Below the pieces are notes generated by a model. That model was given only the letters and a program-made list of their open reading frames with translations, searched no databases and was not told the DNA's origin. Shown piece after piece: positions 18,751 to 28,186 of a DNA stretch of 64,000 nucleotides. The stretch is from Microbacterium indicum DSM 19969 (GTDB lineage Bacteria > Actinomycetota > Actinomycetes > Actinomycetales > Microbacteriaceae): the NCBI RefSeq assembly GCF_000422385.1, contig NZ_AULR01000002.1, positions 461,439-525,438 of the forward strand, written 5' to 3'. Numbering within the stretch: position 1 is the first letter of the stretch; each line of letters opens with the position of its first letter. The position numbers and the translations under genes were made by a program.

Positions 18751-20316
18751 TCAGCGCCTGCCGAAGAGCTTCGTGATCTCGGCCATGTCGGCCTCGCTCG
18801 GCGCCTCCTGCGGCGCCGAGCCGAGGCCGAAGCCCGCGCCGGTCGGGGCGGTCTCCGCTGGCGCGTTCGCCGCCTCGGCCGCGCGCTTCGCGGGGTTGCC
18901 CGACCGCTGGAGCGGCTTCTGCTGCTTCTTGCCCTTCTTGCCGCGCTTCGCGGACGCCCCGGGCTTCATGCCGGGCATCGCGCCGACGCCGGGGATCCCT
19001 GCGGATTCGCCGCGCGCGACCTTCTTCATCATCTTGGCCGCCTGCTCGAAGCGGTTCACGAGCTGGTTGACGTCGGTGACCGTCATGCCGGAGCCGCGCG
19101 CGATGCGGGCGCGCCGCGAGCCGTTGAGGATCTTCGTGTTGCCGCGCTCGGCGGGCGTCATCGAGCGGATGATGGCCTCGGTGCGGTCGATCTCGCGCTC
19201 GTCGAACTGCTCGAGCTGCTGCTTCATCTGGCCGCCCATGCCCGGCAGCATGCCGAGCATCTTCTTCATCGAGCCCATCTTCTTGAGCTGCTGCATCTGC
19301 TCGAGGAAGTCGTCGAGGGTGAACGCCTCCTTGGCGAGCTTCTCGGCGACCTTCTTCGCCTCCTCCTCGTCGAAGGCCTGCTGGGCCTGCTCGATGAGGG
19401 TGAGGATGTCGCCGAGGTCGAGGATGCGGCTCGCCATGCGGTCGGGGTGGAAGTCCTCGAGCGCGTCGAGCGTCTCGCCCGCCGAGGCGAAGATGATGGG
19501 GCGACCTGTGACGGAGGCGACCGAGAGCGCGGCGCCGCCGCGCGCGTCGCCGTCGAGCTTCGAGAGCACGACGCCCGTGAAGTCGACGCCCTCCTGGAAG
19601 GCCTTCGCCGTGTTGACGGCGTCCTGTCCGATCATCGAGTCGATGACGAAGAGGACCTCGTCGGGGTCGGTCGCCCGGCGGATGTCGGACGCCTGCTTCA
19701 TGAGCTCGGCGTCGACGCCGAGTCGGCCGGCGGTGTCGATGATGACGACGTCGTGCTGGCGGCGCTGGGCCTCGGCCACGCCCGCCTTCGACACCGCGAC
19801 AGGGTCGCCGACCCCGTTGCCGGGCTCGGGCGCGTAGATCGCCGCGCCCGCCTGCTCGGCGACGACCTGCAGCTGGTTCACCGCGTTGGGGCGCTGGAGG
19901 TCGGCCGCGACGAGGAGCGGCGTGTGGCCCTCCTTCTGCAGCTTGCGCGCGAGCTTGCCCGCAAAGGTCGTCTTACCGGATCCCTGGAGGCCCGCGAGCA
20001 TGATCACGGTCGGCGGGTTCTTGGCGAACTGCAGGGGGCGCTGGCGACCGCCGAGGATCTCGACGAGCTCCTCGTTGACGATCTGCACGACCTGCTGCGC
20101 GGGGTTGAGCGCCTTGTTGACCTCGTCGCCCAGCGCGCGCTCGCGGATCTTCGCGGTGAAGGTCTTGACGACCTCGAGCGCGACGTCGGCGTCGAGCAGG
20201 GCGCGACGGATCTCGCGCACGGTGCCGTCGACGTCGGCGGCCGACAGCTTGCCCTTGGTGCGCAGATTGCGGAAGGTCTCGGTGAGACGCTCGGAGAGAT
20301 TGCCGAATGCAGCCAT
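18751..20316 (-). CDS. ffh: Signal recognition particle protein Ffh
   Basis: A 521-residue SRP54 GTPase that binds signal sequences and 4.5S RNA and targets ribosomes to FtsY. The G domain has GLQGSGKTTFAGKLARKL near residue 107, DTAGRL and the SKLDGDARGGAALS closing loop. The methionine-rich M domain (LEQMQQLKKMGSMKKMLGMLPGMGGQMKQ) starts near residue 320, and the RNA-binding GSRRARIARGSG follows. An Ala/Pro-rich tail extends the protein. ftsY lies about 8 kb away on the same strand. Confidence 0.97.
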   Translation of the reverse strand: MAAFGNLSERLTETFRNLRTKGKLSAADVDGTVREIRRALLDADVALEVVKTFTAKIRERALGDEVNKALNPAQQVVQIVNEELVEILGGRQRPLQFAKNPPTVIMLAGLQGSGKTTFAGKLARKLQKEGHTPLLVAADLQRPNAVNQLQVVAEQAGAAIYAPEPGNGVGDPVAVSKAGVAEAQRRQHDVVIIDTAGRLGVDAELMKQASDIRRATDPDEVLFVIDSMIGQDAVNTAKAFQEGVDFTGVVLSKLDGDARGGAALSVASVTGRPIIFASAGETLDALEDFHPDRMASRILDLGDILTLIEQAQQAFDEEEAKKVAEKLAKEAFTLDDFLEQMQQLKKMGSMKKMLGMLPGMGGQMKQQLEQFDEREIDRTEAIIRSMTPAERGNTKILNGSRRARIARGSGMTVTDVNQLVNRFEQAAKMMKKVARGESAGIPGVGAMPGMKPGASAKRGKKGKKQQKPLQRSGNPAKRAAEAANAPAETAPTGAGFGLGSAPQEAPSEADMAEITKLFGRR

Positions 20317-20328
20317 GATGACCAGATT

Positions 20329-20886
20329 TTACCGTGCCTCGGCGGCGGCGACTGCGCGTCGCATGTGCGCCGCGAGCGGAGTCGCCCCCGCGCCGCCGAG
20401 CGCCCACGCCCGCAGCGCCGCGACGAGCGCCGCCCCGAAGGCTCCCCCGCGCACCTCGGCGGCGAGGGGATCGGCCCCGTCGCGCACGAGGGCGCGCGCC
20501 GTGAGGCGCGAGACGCGCAGCATCCGGAGCGCCGACTCCGCCTCGAGGTGCGCCTCGATCCGCATCGTCCCGGCGTTCGCGAAGGCGAGGGCCAGCGCGT
20601 CGGGCGCGAAGCCGTCGGCGATCGCGACGACCGCCTCCGACGCCGATGCCCCCACGTCGACGAGCTCCGCGGCGGCGCGGATCCGCTCGTCGAGGCCGCC
20701 CCAGAGCAGGTCGGCCTTGCCCGCGGCGTAGTTGAAGAAGCTCGACCGGCCGACGCCCGCGCGAGTCGCGATCTCGGTGATCGAGGTCTCGTCGTACCCG
20801 CGCTCGAGGAAGAGCTCTCCTGCCGCCTCGGCGAGCATCTCGCGCGAGATCGCCTTGGGCCGGCCCCTGCCGCGGTTCGTCGCCAT
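20329..20886 (-). CDS. TetR family transcriptional regulator
   Basis: A 185-residue regulator. Its N-terminal helix-turn-helix (residues about 8-55) reads ISREMLAEAAGELFLERGYDETSITEIATRAGVGRSSFFNY, the classic TetR pattern. The C-terminal ligand domain has no recognisable family. I chose the ATG at 20886 because TACGAT at 20893-20898 precedes it by exactly 6 bases (leaderless) and the TetR fold starts there; a longer reading frame upstream adds an unrelated Arg-rich stretch. It is divergent from lipB. Two TGGAC-N3-GTCCA palindromes nearby are its likely operators. Confidence 0.87.
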   Translation of the reverse strand: MATNRGRGRPKAISREMLAEAAGELFLERGYDETSITEIATRAGVGRSSFFNYAAGKADLLWGGLDERIRAAAELVDVGASASEAVVAIADGFAPDALALAFANAGTMRIEAHLEAESALRMLRVSRLTARALVRDGADPLAAEVRGGAFGAALVAALRAWALGGAGATPLAAHMRRAVAAAEAR

Positions 20887-20932
20887 GACTCGATCGTATG
20901 GCGGCCCGCGATGGGCGCGCCGGGGTCTATTC

Positions 20933-20947
20933 TTGGACACAGTCCAA
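20933..20947. promoter_or_regulatory. Candidate TetR operator, TTGGAC-ACA-GTCCAA
   Basis: A perfect palindrome with 6-base arms and a 3-base centre in the gap between the TetR gene and lipB, 17 bases before the lipB start. It probably overlaps the lipB promoter. The same core TGGAC-N3-GTCCA recurs at 22636-22648 before the ABC importer. Confidence 0.65.
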
Positions 20948-20963
20948 CAATGAAAGGGTGAGC

Positions 20964-21596
20964 ATGCTCGAGATCCTCGACGCCGGCCTCGCACCGCACC
21001 TCGTCCCCTATCGCGACGGATGGGACCTGCAGCGCCGCATCCACGCCGAGGTCGCCGGGGGCGAGAGGGGCGACACCCTGATCCTGCTCGAGCACGAGGC
21101 CGTGTTCACGGCGGGGTCGCGCACGCTGCCCCACGAGCGCCCGACCTCCGGATCCGCGCCCGTCGTCGACGTCGACCGCGGGGGCAAGATCACCTGGCAC
21201 GGTCCGGGACAGCTCGTCGGCTACCCGATCGTGCAGGTGGGCGAACGGGGCGGCCTCGACTTCGTCCGCCGCCTCGAGGGCGCCCTCATCTCGGTCGCGG
21301 CGGCGTTCGGCGTCGCGGGCCGCCGCGTCGAGGGGCGCAGCGGCGTGTGGACCGCCGACGGATCCGCGAAGATCGCGGCGATCGGGATGCGCGTCGCGCA
21401 GGGCGTCACGATGCACGGCTTCGCACTCAACTGCTCGTGCGCGACGGACCCGTTCGCCGAGATCATTGCCTGCGGCATCGCCGACGTGGGCACCACGACC
21501 CTGGCCCGGGAGTCCGGGCGCACCATCGCACCGAGCGACGCGCGCGACGCCGTCGCCGCGGCCCTCACCGAGATCGTCGAAGGAGTTCCCGCATGA
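20964..21596 (+). CDS. lipB: Octanoyl-[acyl carrier protein]:protein octanoyltransferase
   Basis: A 210-residue LipB that moves octanoate from acyl carrier protein to lipoyl domains. [14 protein letters not shown] and [16 protein letters not shown] (residues about 73-88) are the family motifs. The catalytic Lys is in [11 protein letters not shown] and the catalytic Cys is in EIIACGI near residue 172. AAAGGG precedes the ATG by 5 bases; an in-frame GTG two codons upstream is a weaker alternative. The stop overlaps lipA by ATGA, giving the usual lipB-lipA pair. Confidence 0.94.
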   Translation: MLEILDAGLAPHLVPYRDGWDLQRRIHAEVAGGERGDTLILLEHEAVFTAGSRTLPHERPTSGSAPVVDVDRGGKITWHGPGQLVGYPIVQVGERGGLDFVRRLEGALISVAAAFGVAGRRVEGRSGVWTADGSAKIAAIGMRVAQGVTMHGFALNCSCATDPFAEIIACGIADVGTTTLARESGRTIAPSDARDAVAAALTEIVEGVPA

Positions 21597-22582
21597 CCGC
21601 CGAGCCGAACGGACGCAGGCTGCTGCGCCTCGAGGTGCGCAACGCGCAGACCCCGATCGAGAAGAAGCCCGACTGGATCAAGGTCCAGGTGCGCCAGGGC
21701 CCCGATTACCGCGAGCTGCAGGATCTCGTGAAGACCGAGGACCTCCACACCGTGTGCCAGGAGGCGGGGTGCCCCAACATCTTCGAGTGCTGGGAGGACC
21801 GCGAGGCGACGTTCCTCATCGGCGGCTCGCAGTGCACGCGGCGCTGTGACTTCTGCCAGATCGACACGGGGAAGCCCGCGCAGTACGACACCGACGAGCC
21901 GCGCCGCGTCGCGGAGTCGGTGCGCCGCATGGGGCTGCGCTACGCGACCGTCACGAGCGTCGCGCGCGACGACCTCGAGGACACGGGCGCGTGGCTCAAC
22001 GCCGAGACCGTGCGGCAGATCCACGCGATGAACCCCGCGACGGGCGTCGAGCTGCTCGCGAACGACCACAGCGGCGAACCCGACTTCCTCGGGCAGATCT
22101 TCGAGGCGCGGCCCGAGGTGTTCGCGCACAACGTCGAGACCGTGCCGCGGGTGTTCCGGCGGATCCGCCCGGCGTTCGCCTACGAGCGGTCGATCGCGGT
22201 GATCGCGCAGGGGCACCGGGCGGGCCTCATCACGAAGTCGAACCTCATCCTCGGCATGGGCGAGGAGCGCACCGAGATCCTCGACACCCTCCGCGACCTG
22301 CGGGAGGCCGGGTGCGACATCATCACGCTGACGCAGTATCTGCGGCCGTCGCCTCGGCACATGCCGGTGCAGCGCTGGGTGAAGCCCGAGGAGTTCGTCG
22401 AGCTGAAGCAGGCCGCCGAGGAGATCGGGTTCCTCGGCGTCCTCGCCGGCCCCCTCGTGCGCTCCTCGTACCGCGCCGGCCGCCTCTGGGCGACGTCGAT
22501 GCGCGAGAAGGGCCGCGAGATCCCCGCGCACCTCGCCCACATCGCCGCGGACGTCGAGCCGGCGTTCGCACGGGCGGTCTGA
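21593..22582 (+). CDS. lipA: Lipoyl synthase
   Basis: A 329-residue radical SAM enzyme that inserts two sulfurs into octanoyl groups. Both iron-sulfur sites are intact: the auxiliary cluster [12 protein letters not shown] near residues 57-68 and the radical SAM motif CTRRCDFC near residues 83-90. The C-terminal VRSSYRAG supplies the conserved R-S-S-Y ligand region. The gene is translationally coupled to lipB. Confidence 0.97.
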   Translation: MTAEPNGRRLLRLEVRNAQTPIEKKPDWIKVQVRQGPDYRELQDLVKTEDLHTVCQEAGCPNIFECWEDREATFLIGGSQCTRRCDFCQIDTGKPAQYDTDEPRRVAESVRRMGLRYATVTSVARDDLEDTGAWLNAETVRQIHAMNPATGVELLANDHSGEPDFLGQIFEARPEVFAHNVETVPRVFRRIRPAFAYERSIAVIAQGHRAGLITKSNLILGMGEERTEILDTLRDLREAGCDIITLTQYLRPSPRHMPVQRWVKPEEFVELKQAAEEIGFLGVLAGPLVRSSYRAGRLWATSMREKGREIPAHLAHIAADVEPAFARAV

Positions 22583-22635
22583 GCGCGGAATACGAGCGCT
22601 CCCTGCCGGGTTAGCATGGACGTCGGCCCATTTTC

Positions 22636-22648
22636 TGGACCGCGTCCA
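22636..22648. promoter_or_regulatory. Second candidate TetR operator, TGGAC-CGC-GTCCA
   Basis: A perfect palindrome with 5-base arms and a 3-base centre in the 87-base gap between lipA and the ABC importer, 22 bases before the binding-protein ATG. It shares the core TGGAC-N3-GTCCA with the site before lipB, so one regulator probably reads both. Confidence 0.6.
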
Positions 22649-22669
22649 CCTGATCCCATCGAGGAACGC

Positions 22670-24304
22670 ATGCGCCTTCTCCCCCGCGTCCTGTCCATCT
22701 CCGCCGCCGCGGCCGCCGCCCTCCTGATCGCGGGGTGCTCCGCGGGAGGCGGATCCGCGGCCACGGCCGAGCCCGAGGACGGCGGGACCCTCGTCTACGC
22801 GACGGGCGACGCCGAGCCCACCTGCCTCGACCCGCACGTCGGCGGGAACTGGCCGCAGGCGATCCTCTCGGCGCAGTACCTCGAGCCGCTCTTCGGGCGC
22901 GACGCCGACGGCGAGATCGTGCCGTGGCTCGCCGAGTCGGGCACGCCGTCGGACGACGGCCTCACGTGGTCGATCACGCTGAAGAGCGGGATCGAGTTCA
23001 CCGACGGCACGCCGTTCGACGGCGACGCCGTGAAGGCCAACATCGAGCACCTGCAGGATCCCGACACGGCGTCGTCGACGGGATACCTCGCGGTCGAGCA
23101 GATCTCCGACGTCGAGGTCGTCGACGCGACGCACGTCGACCTGCACCTCTCGACGCCGAAGTCGGCGCTCCTCGAGGTGCTCAGCCAGCCGTGGAACGCC
23201 ATGGAGTCGCCCGCCGGCATCGCGCGCGGGCAGGAGGAGAACTGCCAGGCGCCGATCGGGACGGGCCCCTTCGTCGTCGAGGACTGGGTTCCCCAGCAGC
23301 AGGTCGACCTCGTCCGCAACGACGACTACGCGGGCTCGGCGCCCTTCGCCGACCGCGACGGCGCGGCGCACCTCGACGGCATCACGTGGCGCTTCATCCC
23401 CGACGCCGCGACGCGGCAGGCGGCGCTCGCGTCCGGCGAGGTCGACGTCATCGACAACCCCCTGCCGAGCGACATCGTCCAGGCCTCGGCGCAGGGCCTC
23501 GAGCACATCGACGCCCCGCGCCAGGCTGCGTCGAACCGCCTCGAGCTCAACACGGCGCAGGCCCCGTTCGACGACGCGGGCGTGCGCGAGGCGTTCATTC
23601 GCGCCGCCGACCCGGACCCCGGGATCGAGGCGCTCTTCCAGGGCACGGCGGAGCGCTCGTACTCGGTCCTCTCGAGCCTCGAGCCGTTCGCGGTCTCGGA
23701 GCCCGACCTGTTCGCGACCGACGTCGATGAGGCGAACCGTCTGCTCGACGAGGCCGGATGGACCGACCGCGACGACGACGGCACCCGCATGAAGGACGGC
23801 GAGCGGCTCACGGTCCGCTTCCCCGTGTCGACGAGCCAGTCGACCGCCGCCGAGCAGTCGCTCTTCGAGCAGATCCAGGCGAACGAGGCGGGCGTCGGCT
23901 TCGACGTCGAGATCTCGCCTGTCGACCTCTCGTCCTGGTACGGCGCGCTCGCGGCCCACGAGTACGAGGTCGTCTCGGCCCCGTACACGATGGTCGGCCC
24001 CGACGTGCTGCGCATCGTCTACAGCAGCGAGAGCATCGAGCCCGCCCCGAGCGGCTACTTCGCGAACAACGCGCAGATCTCGATCCCCGAGCTCGACGAC
24101 GTCCTCGATCAGGCCCTCGCGACGACCGACTTCGACGCGCGCCGCGACCTCTACGCCCAGGCGCAGGAGATCATCCTCGGCACATACGCCGTGCTCCCGC
24201 TGTACGACCAGCAGAACCACTTCCTCGTGGGCGGCGTCACGGGGATCGAGACCCTCGACACCGTGTCGGTCCCGTCGTTCCTGAACGCCCAGCTCACCGA
24301 ATGA
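22670..24304 (+). CDS. Family 5 (peptide/nickel-type) ABC transporter substrate-binding lipoprotein
   Basis: A 544-residue lipoprotein. The signal peptide ends at the lipobox LLIAGCSAG near residue 23. The mature part opens GGTLVYATGDAEPTCLDPHVG and contains DGLTWSITLKSGIEFTDGTPFDGDAV, both typical of DppA/OppA-like proteins. The substrate cannot be read from the sequence. I chose the ATG at 22670 because GAGGAA precedes it and the signal peptide begins directly after it. It heads a four-gene operon with overlapping start and stop codons. Confidence 0.92.
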   Translation: MRLLPRVLSISAAAAAALLIAGCSAGGGSAATAEPEDGGTLVYATGDAEPTCLDPHVGGNWPQAILSAQYLEPLFGRDADGEIVPWLAESGTPSDDGLTWSITLKSGIEFTDGTPFDGDAVKANIEHLQDPDTASSTGYLAVEQISDVEVVDATHVDLHLSTPKSALLEVLSQPWNAMESPAGIARGQEENCQAPIGTGPFVVEDWVPQQQVDLVRNDDYAGSAPFADRDGAAHLDGITWRFIPDAATRQAALASGEVDVIDNPLPSDIVQASAQGLEHIDAPRQAASNRLELNTAQAPFDDAGVREAFIRAADPDPGIEALFQGTAERSYSVLSSLEPFAVSEPDLFATDVDEANRLLDEAGWTDRDDDGTRMKDGERLTVRFPVSTSQSTAAEQSLFEQIQANEAGVGFDVEISPVDLSSWYGALAAHEYEVVSAPYTMVGPDVLRIVYSSESIEPAPSGYFANNAQISIPELDDVLDQALATTDFDARRDLYAQAQEIILGTYAVLPLYDQQNHFLVGGVTGIETLDTVSVPSFLNAQLTE

Positions 24305-25287
24305 CGGCGGTCCGGTGGATCGCGGCGCGCGTCGGCTCCGCGATCCTCGTCGTGTGGATCGTCGCGACGGTCGTCTTCTTCGCCCTCCGGGCGACGGGCG
24401 ACCCGCTCGAGGCGATCCTCGGCGGGCCGGGCTCGAACGCGAGCCCCGAGGCGATCGCGGCGGCGACGTCGCGCTACGGCCTCGACCGCCCCGTCGTCGT
24501 CCAGTACCTCCTCCAGCTGCGCGACATCGCGACCCTGAGCCTCGGCGACTCGTACGCGCGCCGCACCCCGGTATCGACGCTGATCGCGGAGCAGCTGCCG
24601 AACACGCTGGTCCTCGCGGTCCTCGCGCTCGCGCTCGCCTGGGTGCTCGCCGTCGCGGGCGCGCTCATCCAGCAGACGGCGCGGGGGCCCGTAGGCCGCG
24701 CCGCGGGGGCCGTGCTGCGCTTCTGCGAGATCGTCGCGAGCGTCATGCCCGGGTTCTGGCTCGGCGCGGTCCTCATCGTCGTGTTCTCGACCTCGCTCGG
24801 CTGGCTGCCCGCGACGAGCGCCGCGAACGATCCGGCCTCCCTCGTGCTCCCCGTCGTCACCCTCGCGGTCCCGATCGCCGGCTTCCTGTCGCAGGTGTCG
24901 CGCGAGGCGCTCGTCGAGGCCGACGGCGCGCCCTTCGCCACGACGTCCCGCGCGCGCGGCGCCGGCGAGGCCCGCGTCCTGCTCCGCCACACGCTGCGCC
25001 ACGCGGCACTCCCCGCGCTCTCGCTGTCGGGCTGGTCGCTCGGCAACCTGCTCTCGGGCGCGGTCGTCGTCGAGGTGCTCTTCGCGCGGCCGGGGCTCGG
25101 CCGGCTCCTCCAGGACGCCGCGCTCCAACGCGACGTCCCCGTGGCGATCGGCGCCGTCGCGGTCGTGGCGGTCATCTACGTCGTCGTCGTAACCGCGACG
25201 GACGCGCTCGAGCTCGTCGTCGACCCGCGTCTGCGCGGCGCGCGCACCCCGGCCCGGACGGCGCCCGACCAGGCGGTGGGATCGTGA
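24301..25287 (+). CDS. Peptide/nickel-type ABC permease (DppB-like)
   Basis: A 328-residue permease with about six membrane helices. The first helix is followed by a large outer loop (residues about 35-85), and the conserved loop GAGEARVLLRHTLRHAALPALS contains the EAA-type motif that contacts the ATPase. The ending FARPGLGRLLQDAALQRDVPV fits DppB. The ATG overlaps the stop of the binding-protein gene. Confidence 0.93.
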   Translation: MTAVRWIAARVGSAILVVWIVATVVFFALRATGDPLEAILGGPGSNASPEAIAAATSRYGLDRPVVVQYLLQLRDIATLSLGDSYARRTPVSTLIAEQLPNTLVLAVLALALAWVLAVAGALIQQTARGPVGRAAGAVLRFCEIVASVMPGFWLGAVLIVVFSTSLGWLPATSAANDPASLVLPVVTLAVPIAGFLSQVSREALVEADGAPFATTSRARGAGEARVLLRHTLRHAALPALSLSGWSLGNLLSGAVVVEVLFARPGLGRLLQDAALQRDVPVAIGAVAVVAVIYVVVVTATDALELVVDPRLRGARTPARTAPDQAVGS

Positions 25288-26081
25288 CGGCGGTCCGCAG
25301 GCTCGGCGCCCCGGGCCTCGTCGCGGCGGCGGTCGTCGTGCTCCTCGCGATCGCGGTCGCGGCCCCGTCGCTCCTCGCCCCCGCGGATCCGCTCGCCGTC
25401 GCTCCCGCCGACGGGTTCCAGCCGCCCTCGGGCGCGCACCTCTTCGGGACCGACGAGTCGGGGCGCGACCTCCTCTCGCGCGTGGTCCACGGCGCGGCGG
25501 CCTCGGCCGGCATCGGGCTCGCGGCGACGGCCCTCGGCGTCGGGATCGGGATCGTCCTCGGCTTCGCCTCGGGCCTCGGCCCGCGCCTCCTCGACGCGGC
25601 GCTCGCCCGGATCATCGAGGTCCTCTACGCGCTCCCGACGCTCGTCATGGCGCTGCTGTTCGTCGCCGTCATGGGCCCGGGCACGACGTCCTCGGTCCTC
25701 GCGATCGGGCTCGCGACGGCGCCCGGATACGCCCGCATCGTCCGCGCCCGCGTCCGCTCGGTGGCTCTCGGCGACTACGTCGCCTACGCGCGGCACGAGG
25801 GCGCGGGGCCCGTCACGGTCTTCCGCCGGCACGTGCTGCCGAACACCCTCTGGCCACTCGCCGCCATGATCACGCTGGGGATCGGGCAGGCGATCGTGTG
25901 GGTGTCGGCGCTCAGCTTCCTGGGCCTCGGCACCCCGCCTCCCTCGCCCGAGTGGGGCTCGCTCCTCAACGCCGGGCGCGTGTACATCCAGACCGCGTGG
26001 TGGATCACGGTCTTTCCGGGCCTCGCGATCGTCGCGACGGCGACGGCCCTCACGGTCCTCGGACGGAGGCTCTCTCGATGA
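25284..26081 (+). CDS. Peptide/nickel-type ABC permease (DppC-like)
   Basis: A 265-residue permease. HLFGTDESGRDLLSRVVHGA near residue 52 is the standard DppC motif, and YVAYARHEGAGPVTVFRRHVLPNT is the EAA loop. FLGLGTPPPSPEWGSLLNAGR near the C-terminus is also typical. The GTG start overlaps the preceding stop, and the stop overlaps the ATPase start. Confidence 0.93.
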   Translation: MTAVRRLGAPGLVAAAVVVLLAIAVAAPSLLAPADPLAVAPADGFQPPSGAHLFGTDESGRDLLSRVVHGAAASAGIGLAATALGVGIGIVLGFASGLGPRLLDAALARIIEVLYALPTLVMALLFVAVMGPGTTSSVLAIGLATAPGYARIVRARVRSVALGDYVAYARHEGAGPVTVFRRHVLPNTLWPLAAMITLGIGQAIVWVSALSFLGLGTPPPSPEWGSLLNAGRVYIQTAWWITVFPGLAIVATATALTVLGRRLSR

Positions 26082-27553
26082 CCCTGCTCGACGTCTCGGA
26101 CCTGCGCGTCGATCTCCCCGGGACGGGACCCGTCCTGCGCGGCACGACCCTCTCCGTCGCCGCCGGCGAGGCGCTCGGCGTCGTCGGCGAGTCGGGCGCG
26201 GGGAAGTCGGTGCTCGCGCGCACGCTCCTCGGGCTGACGCAGGCCGACCGCGCCGCGCGCGTGTCGGGATCCCTCGCCTTCGACGGGCGCGACCTCTCGC
26301 GCGCGTCGCAGCGCGAGTGGCGGCAGCTCCGCGGCTCGCGCATGGGGCTCGTCCTGCAGGACGCGCTGCAGTCGCTCGACCCCCTGCGCACCGTGGAGGC
26401 CGAGGTCGCCGAGACGCTCGCGCTGCGGCGCGTGCCGCGCGCGGAGCGGCGCGAGCGCGCCGTCTCCGCCCTCGAGCGCGCGGGTCTTCCGGGCGCACGC
26501 GAGCTCCTCGGGCGCCGCCCCGGCGAGCTCTCCGGCGGCATGCGCCAGCGCGCTCTCATCGCGTCGGCGATCGTCGGCGGGGCGGACCTCGTCGTCGCCG
26601 ACGAGCCGACGACGGCGCTCGATGCGACGACGGCCGCTCGCGTTCTCGACCTGCTCGCGCGGCTCCGGGACGAGGGCGCGGCGCTCGTCCTCATCAGCCA
26701 CGACCTGCACGCCGTGCGGCGCGTCGCCGACCGGGTGGCCGTCCTCGACCGCGGCGAGATCGTCGAACAGGGGCCGACGGCCGCGGTCCTCGCGGCGCCG
26801 GCGCACCCCCGGACGCGCGCGCTCCTGGCCGCCGTCCCGTCGGGCCCCAAACCGGATCCGGCGCCGCCCGCCGCGGCCGCGCTCGTCACGGCCTCCGGCG
26901 TCACGAAGAGCTACGGCAGGACCACCGCGGTCGACGACGTGTCGCTGACGCTCGGCCCCGGCGAGACCCTCGGCGTCGTGGGCGAGTCCGGGTCGGGCAA
27001 GTCCACGCTCGCGCGCCTGGTCATCGGGCAGGAACGGCCCGACCGGGGCGGGGTCGCGCTCGCGGGCGCCCCGCGGATCCGCCTCATCCCACAGGATCCG
27101 CTCGGCAGCTTCGACCCGCGCTTCGCCGTCGAGCGGATCCTGCGCCTCGCGGGCGGATCCGGCGGCGAGGCCCCCGAGGCGCTCCTCGCGAGCGTCGGCC
27201 TGCCGCGGGAGGTCCTCGCGCGCCGCCCGCGCGCGCTGTCGGGCGGCCAGCGCCAGCGCGTCGCGATCGCACGCGCCCTCGCCGCCTCCCCCGACGTGCT
27301 CGTCTGCGACGAGCCCGTATCGGCCCTCGACGTGACGACGCAGGCGGGCATCCTCGACCTGCTCGCGGGGCTGCAGCGCGAGCGCGGCCTCGCGATGCTC
27401 TTCATCTCGCACGACCTCGCGGTCGTGCGGAGGATCAGCGATCGCGTGATGGTGATGCGGCGCGGCCGCGTGGTCGAGGAGGGGCCGACCGAGAGCGTCT
27501 ACGCGAACCCGCGCACGGCCTTCGCGCGCGAGCTCATCGCGGCGAGCCGCTGA
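26078..27553 (+). CDS. Double ABC ATPase (DppD-DppF fusion) of peptide-type importer
   Basis: A 491-residue protein with two complete ABC domains. The first has Walker A GESGAGKS near residue 35, signature LSGGMRQR and Walker B VVADEPTTALD. The second has GESGSGKS near residue 306, LSGGQRQR and VCDEPVSALD. Such fusions replace separate DppD and DppF subunits. The second half lacks the insert after its Walker A that most DppF proteins carry and is somewhat short. It ends 3 bases before the stop of the convergent flavoprotein gene. Confidence 0.92.
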   Translation: MTLLDVSDLRVDLPGTGPVLRGTTLSVAAGEALGVVGESGAGKSVLARTLLGLTQADRAARVSGSLAFDGRDLSRASQREWRQLRGSRMGLVLQDALQSLDPLRTVEAEVAETLALRRVPRAERRERAVSALERAGLPGARELLGRRPGELSGGMRQRALIASAIVGGADLVVADEPTTALDATTAARVLDLLARLRDEGAALVLISHDLHAVRRVADRVAVLDRGEIVEQGPTAAVLAAPAHPRTRALLAAVPSGPKPDPAPPAAAALVTASGVTKSYGRTTAVDDVSLTLGPGETLGVVGESGSGKSTLARLVIGQERPDRGGVALAGAPRIRLIPQDPLGSFDPRFAVERILRLAGGSGGEAPEALLASVGLPREVLARRPRALSGGQRQRVAIARALAASPDVLVCDEPVSALDVTTQAGILDLLAGLQRERGLAMLFISHDLAVVRRISDRVMVMRRGRVVEEGPTESVYANPRTAFARELIAASR

Positions 27554-27556
27554 CCC

Positions 27557-28186
27557 TCAGTAGAGCTTCCGGCCGTAGGAGTCGCCGTAGTACGCGTCGA
27601 GCTCCTCGAGCGACGCGTCGCGGCGGTCGAGCCGCGACGCGAGGACGGCGCGGCGCGGGACCGTGCGCTCGGGGTCCCAGGTCTCGGGCTTCCACAGCTG
27701 AGACCGGAGGAACGCCTTCGAGCAGTGGTGGAACACCTCGTCGATGTCAACCACAAGAGCGAGGATCGGGCGGCGGCCCGTCACCGCGAGGTCGTCGAAG
27801 AACGGCGCGTCGGAGACGAGCGTCGCGCGGCCGTTGATGCGGAGCGTGTCGCCGCGGCCGGGGATGACGCAGTCGAGCCCGACGTGCGGGTTCTGCAGGA
27901 TGTTGCGGTATCCGTCGACGCGGCGGTTGCCCGGCCGCTCGGCGATCGCGACGGTGCGCGCGTCGATCACGTGCACGAGCGAGCCGGCGGGATCGCCCTT
28001 GGGCGACACATCGCAGTTGCCCGCGGCGTCGCTCGTCGCGACGAAGCAGAACGGCGTCGCGGCGAGCCACGCGACGTCGTCGTCAGCCAGCTCGGCGCGC
28101 ACCTTGTCTCGGGTCGACGGGAGCGGGACCCCGACGACGGCCTCCAGCGCCGCGACGTCGTCGACCACGCGCCACCCGTCGCGCAT
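27557..28186 (-). CDS. PPOX-type FMN-dependent flavoprotein (pyridoxamine 5'-phosphate oxidase family)
   Basis: A 209-residue split-barrel flavoprotein. The N-terminal part FCFVATSDAAGNCDVSPKGDPAGSL and GYRNILQNPHVGLDCVIPGRGDTLRINGRA are diagnostic of the MSMEG_1061-like branch of this superfamily. Proteins of this group bind FMN or F420, and their substrates are mostly unknown. A CofD gene elsewhere in the window means F420 may be made here. The start overlaps the stop of the upstream DUF2004 gene. Confidence 0.88.
   Translation of the reverse strand: MRDGWRVVDDVAALEAVVGVPLPSTRDKVRAELADDDVAWLAATPFCFVATSDAAGNCDVSPKGDPAGSLVHVIDARTVAIAERPGNRRVDGYRNILQNPHVGLDCVIPGRGDTLRINGRATLVSDAPFFDDLAVTGRRPILALVVDIDEVFHHCSKAFLRSQLWKPETWDPERTVPRRAVLASRLDRRDASLEELDAYYGDSYGRKLY

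Noticed and set aside
20958..20963. GTG two codons upstream as the lipB start
   Set aside because: The AAAGGG ribosome site overlaps this GTG and is well spaced for the ATG at 20964.
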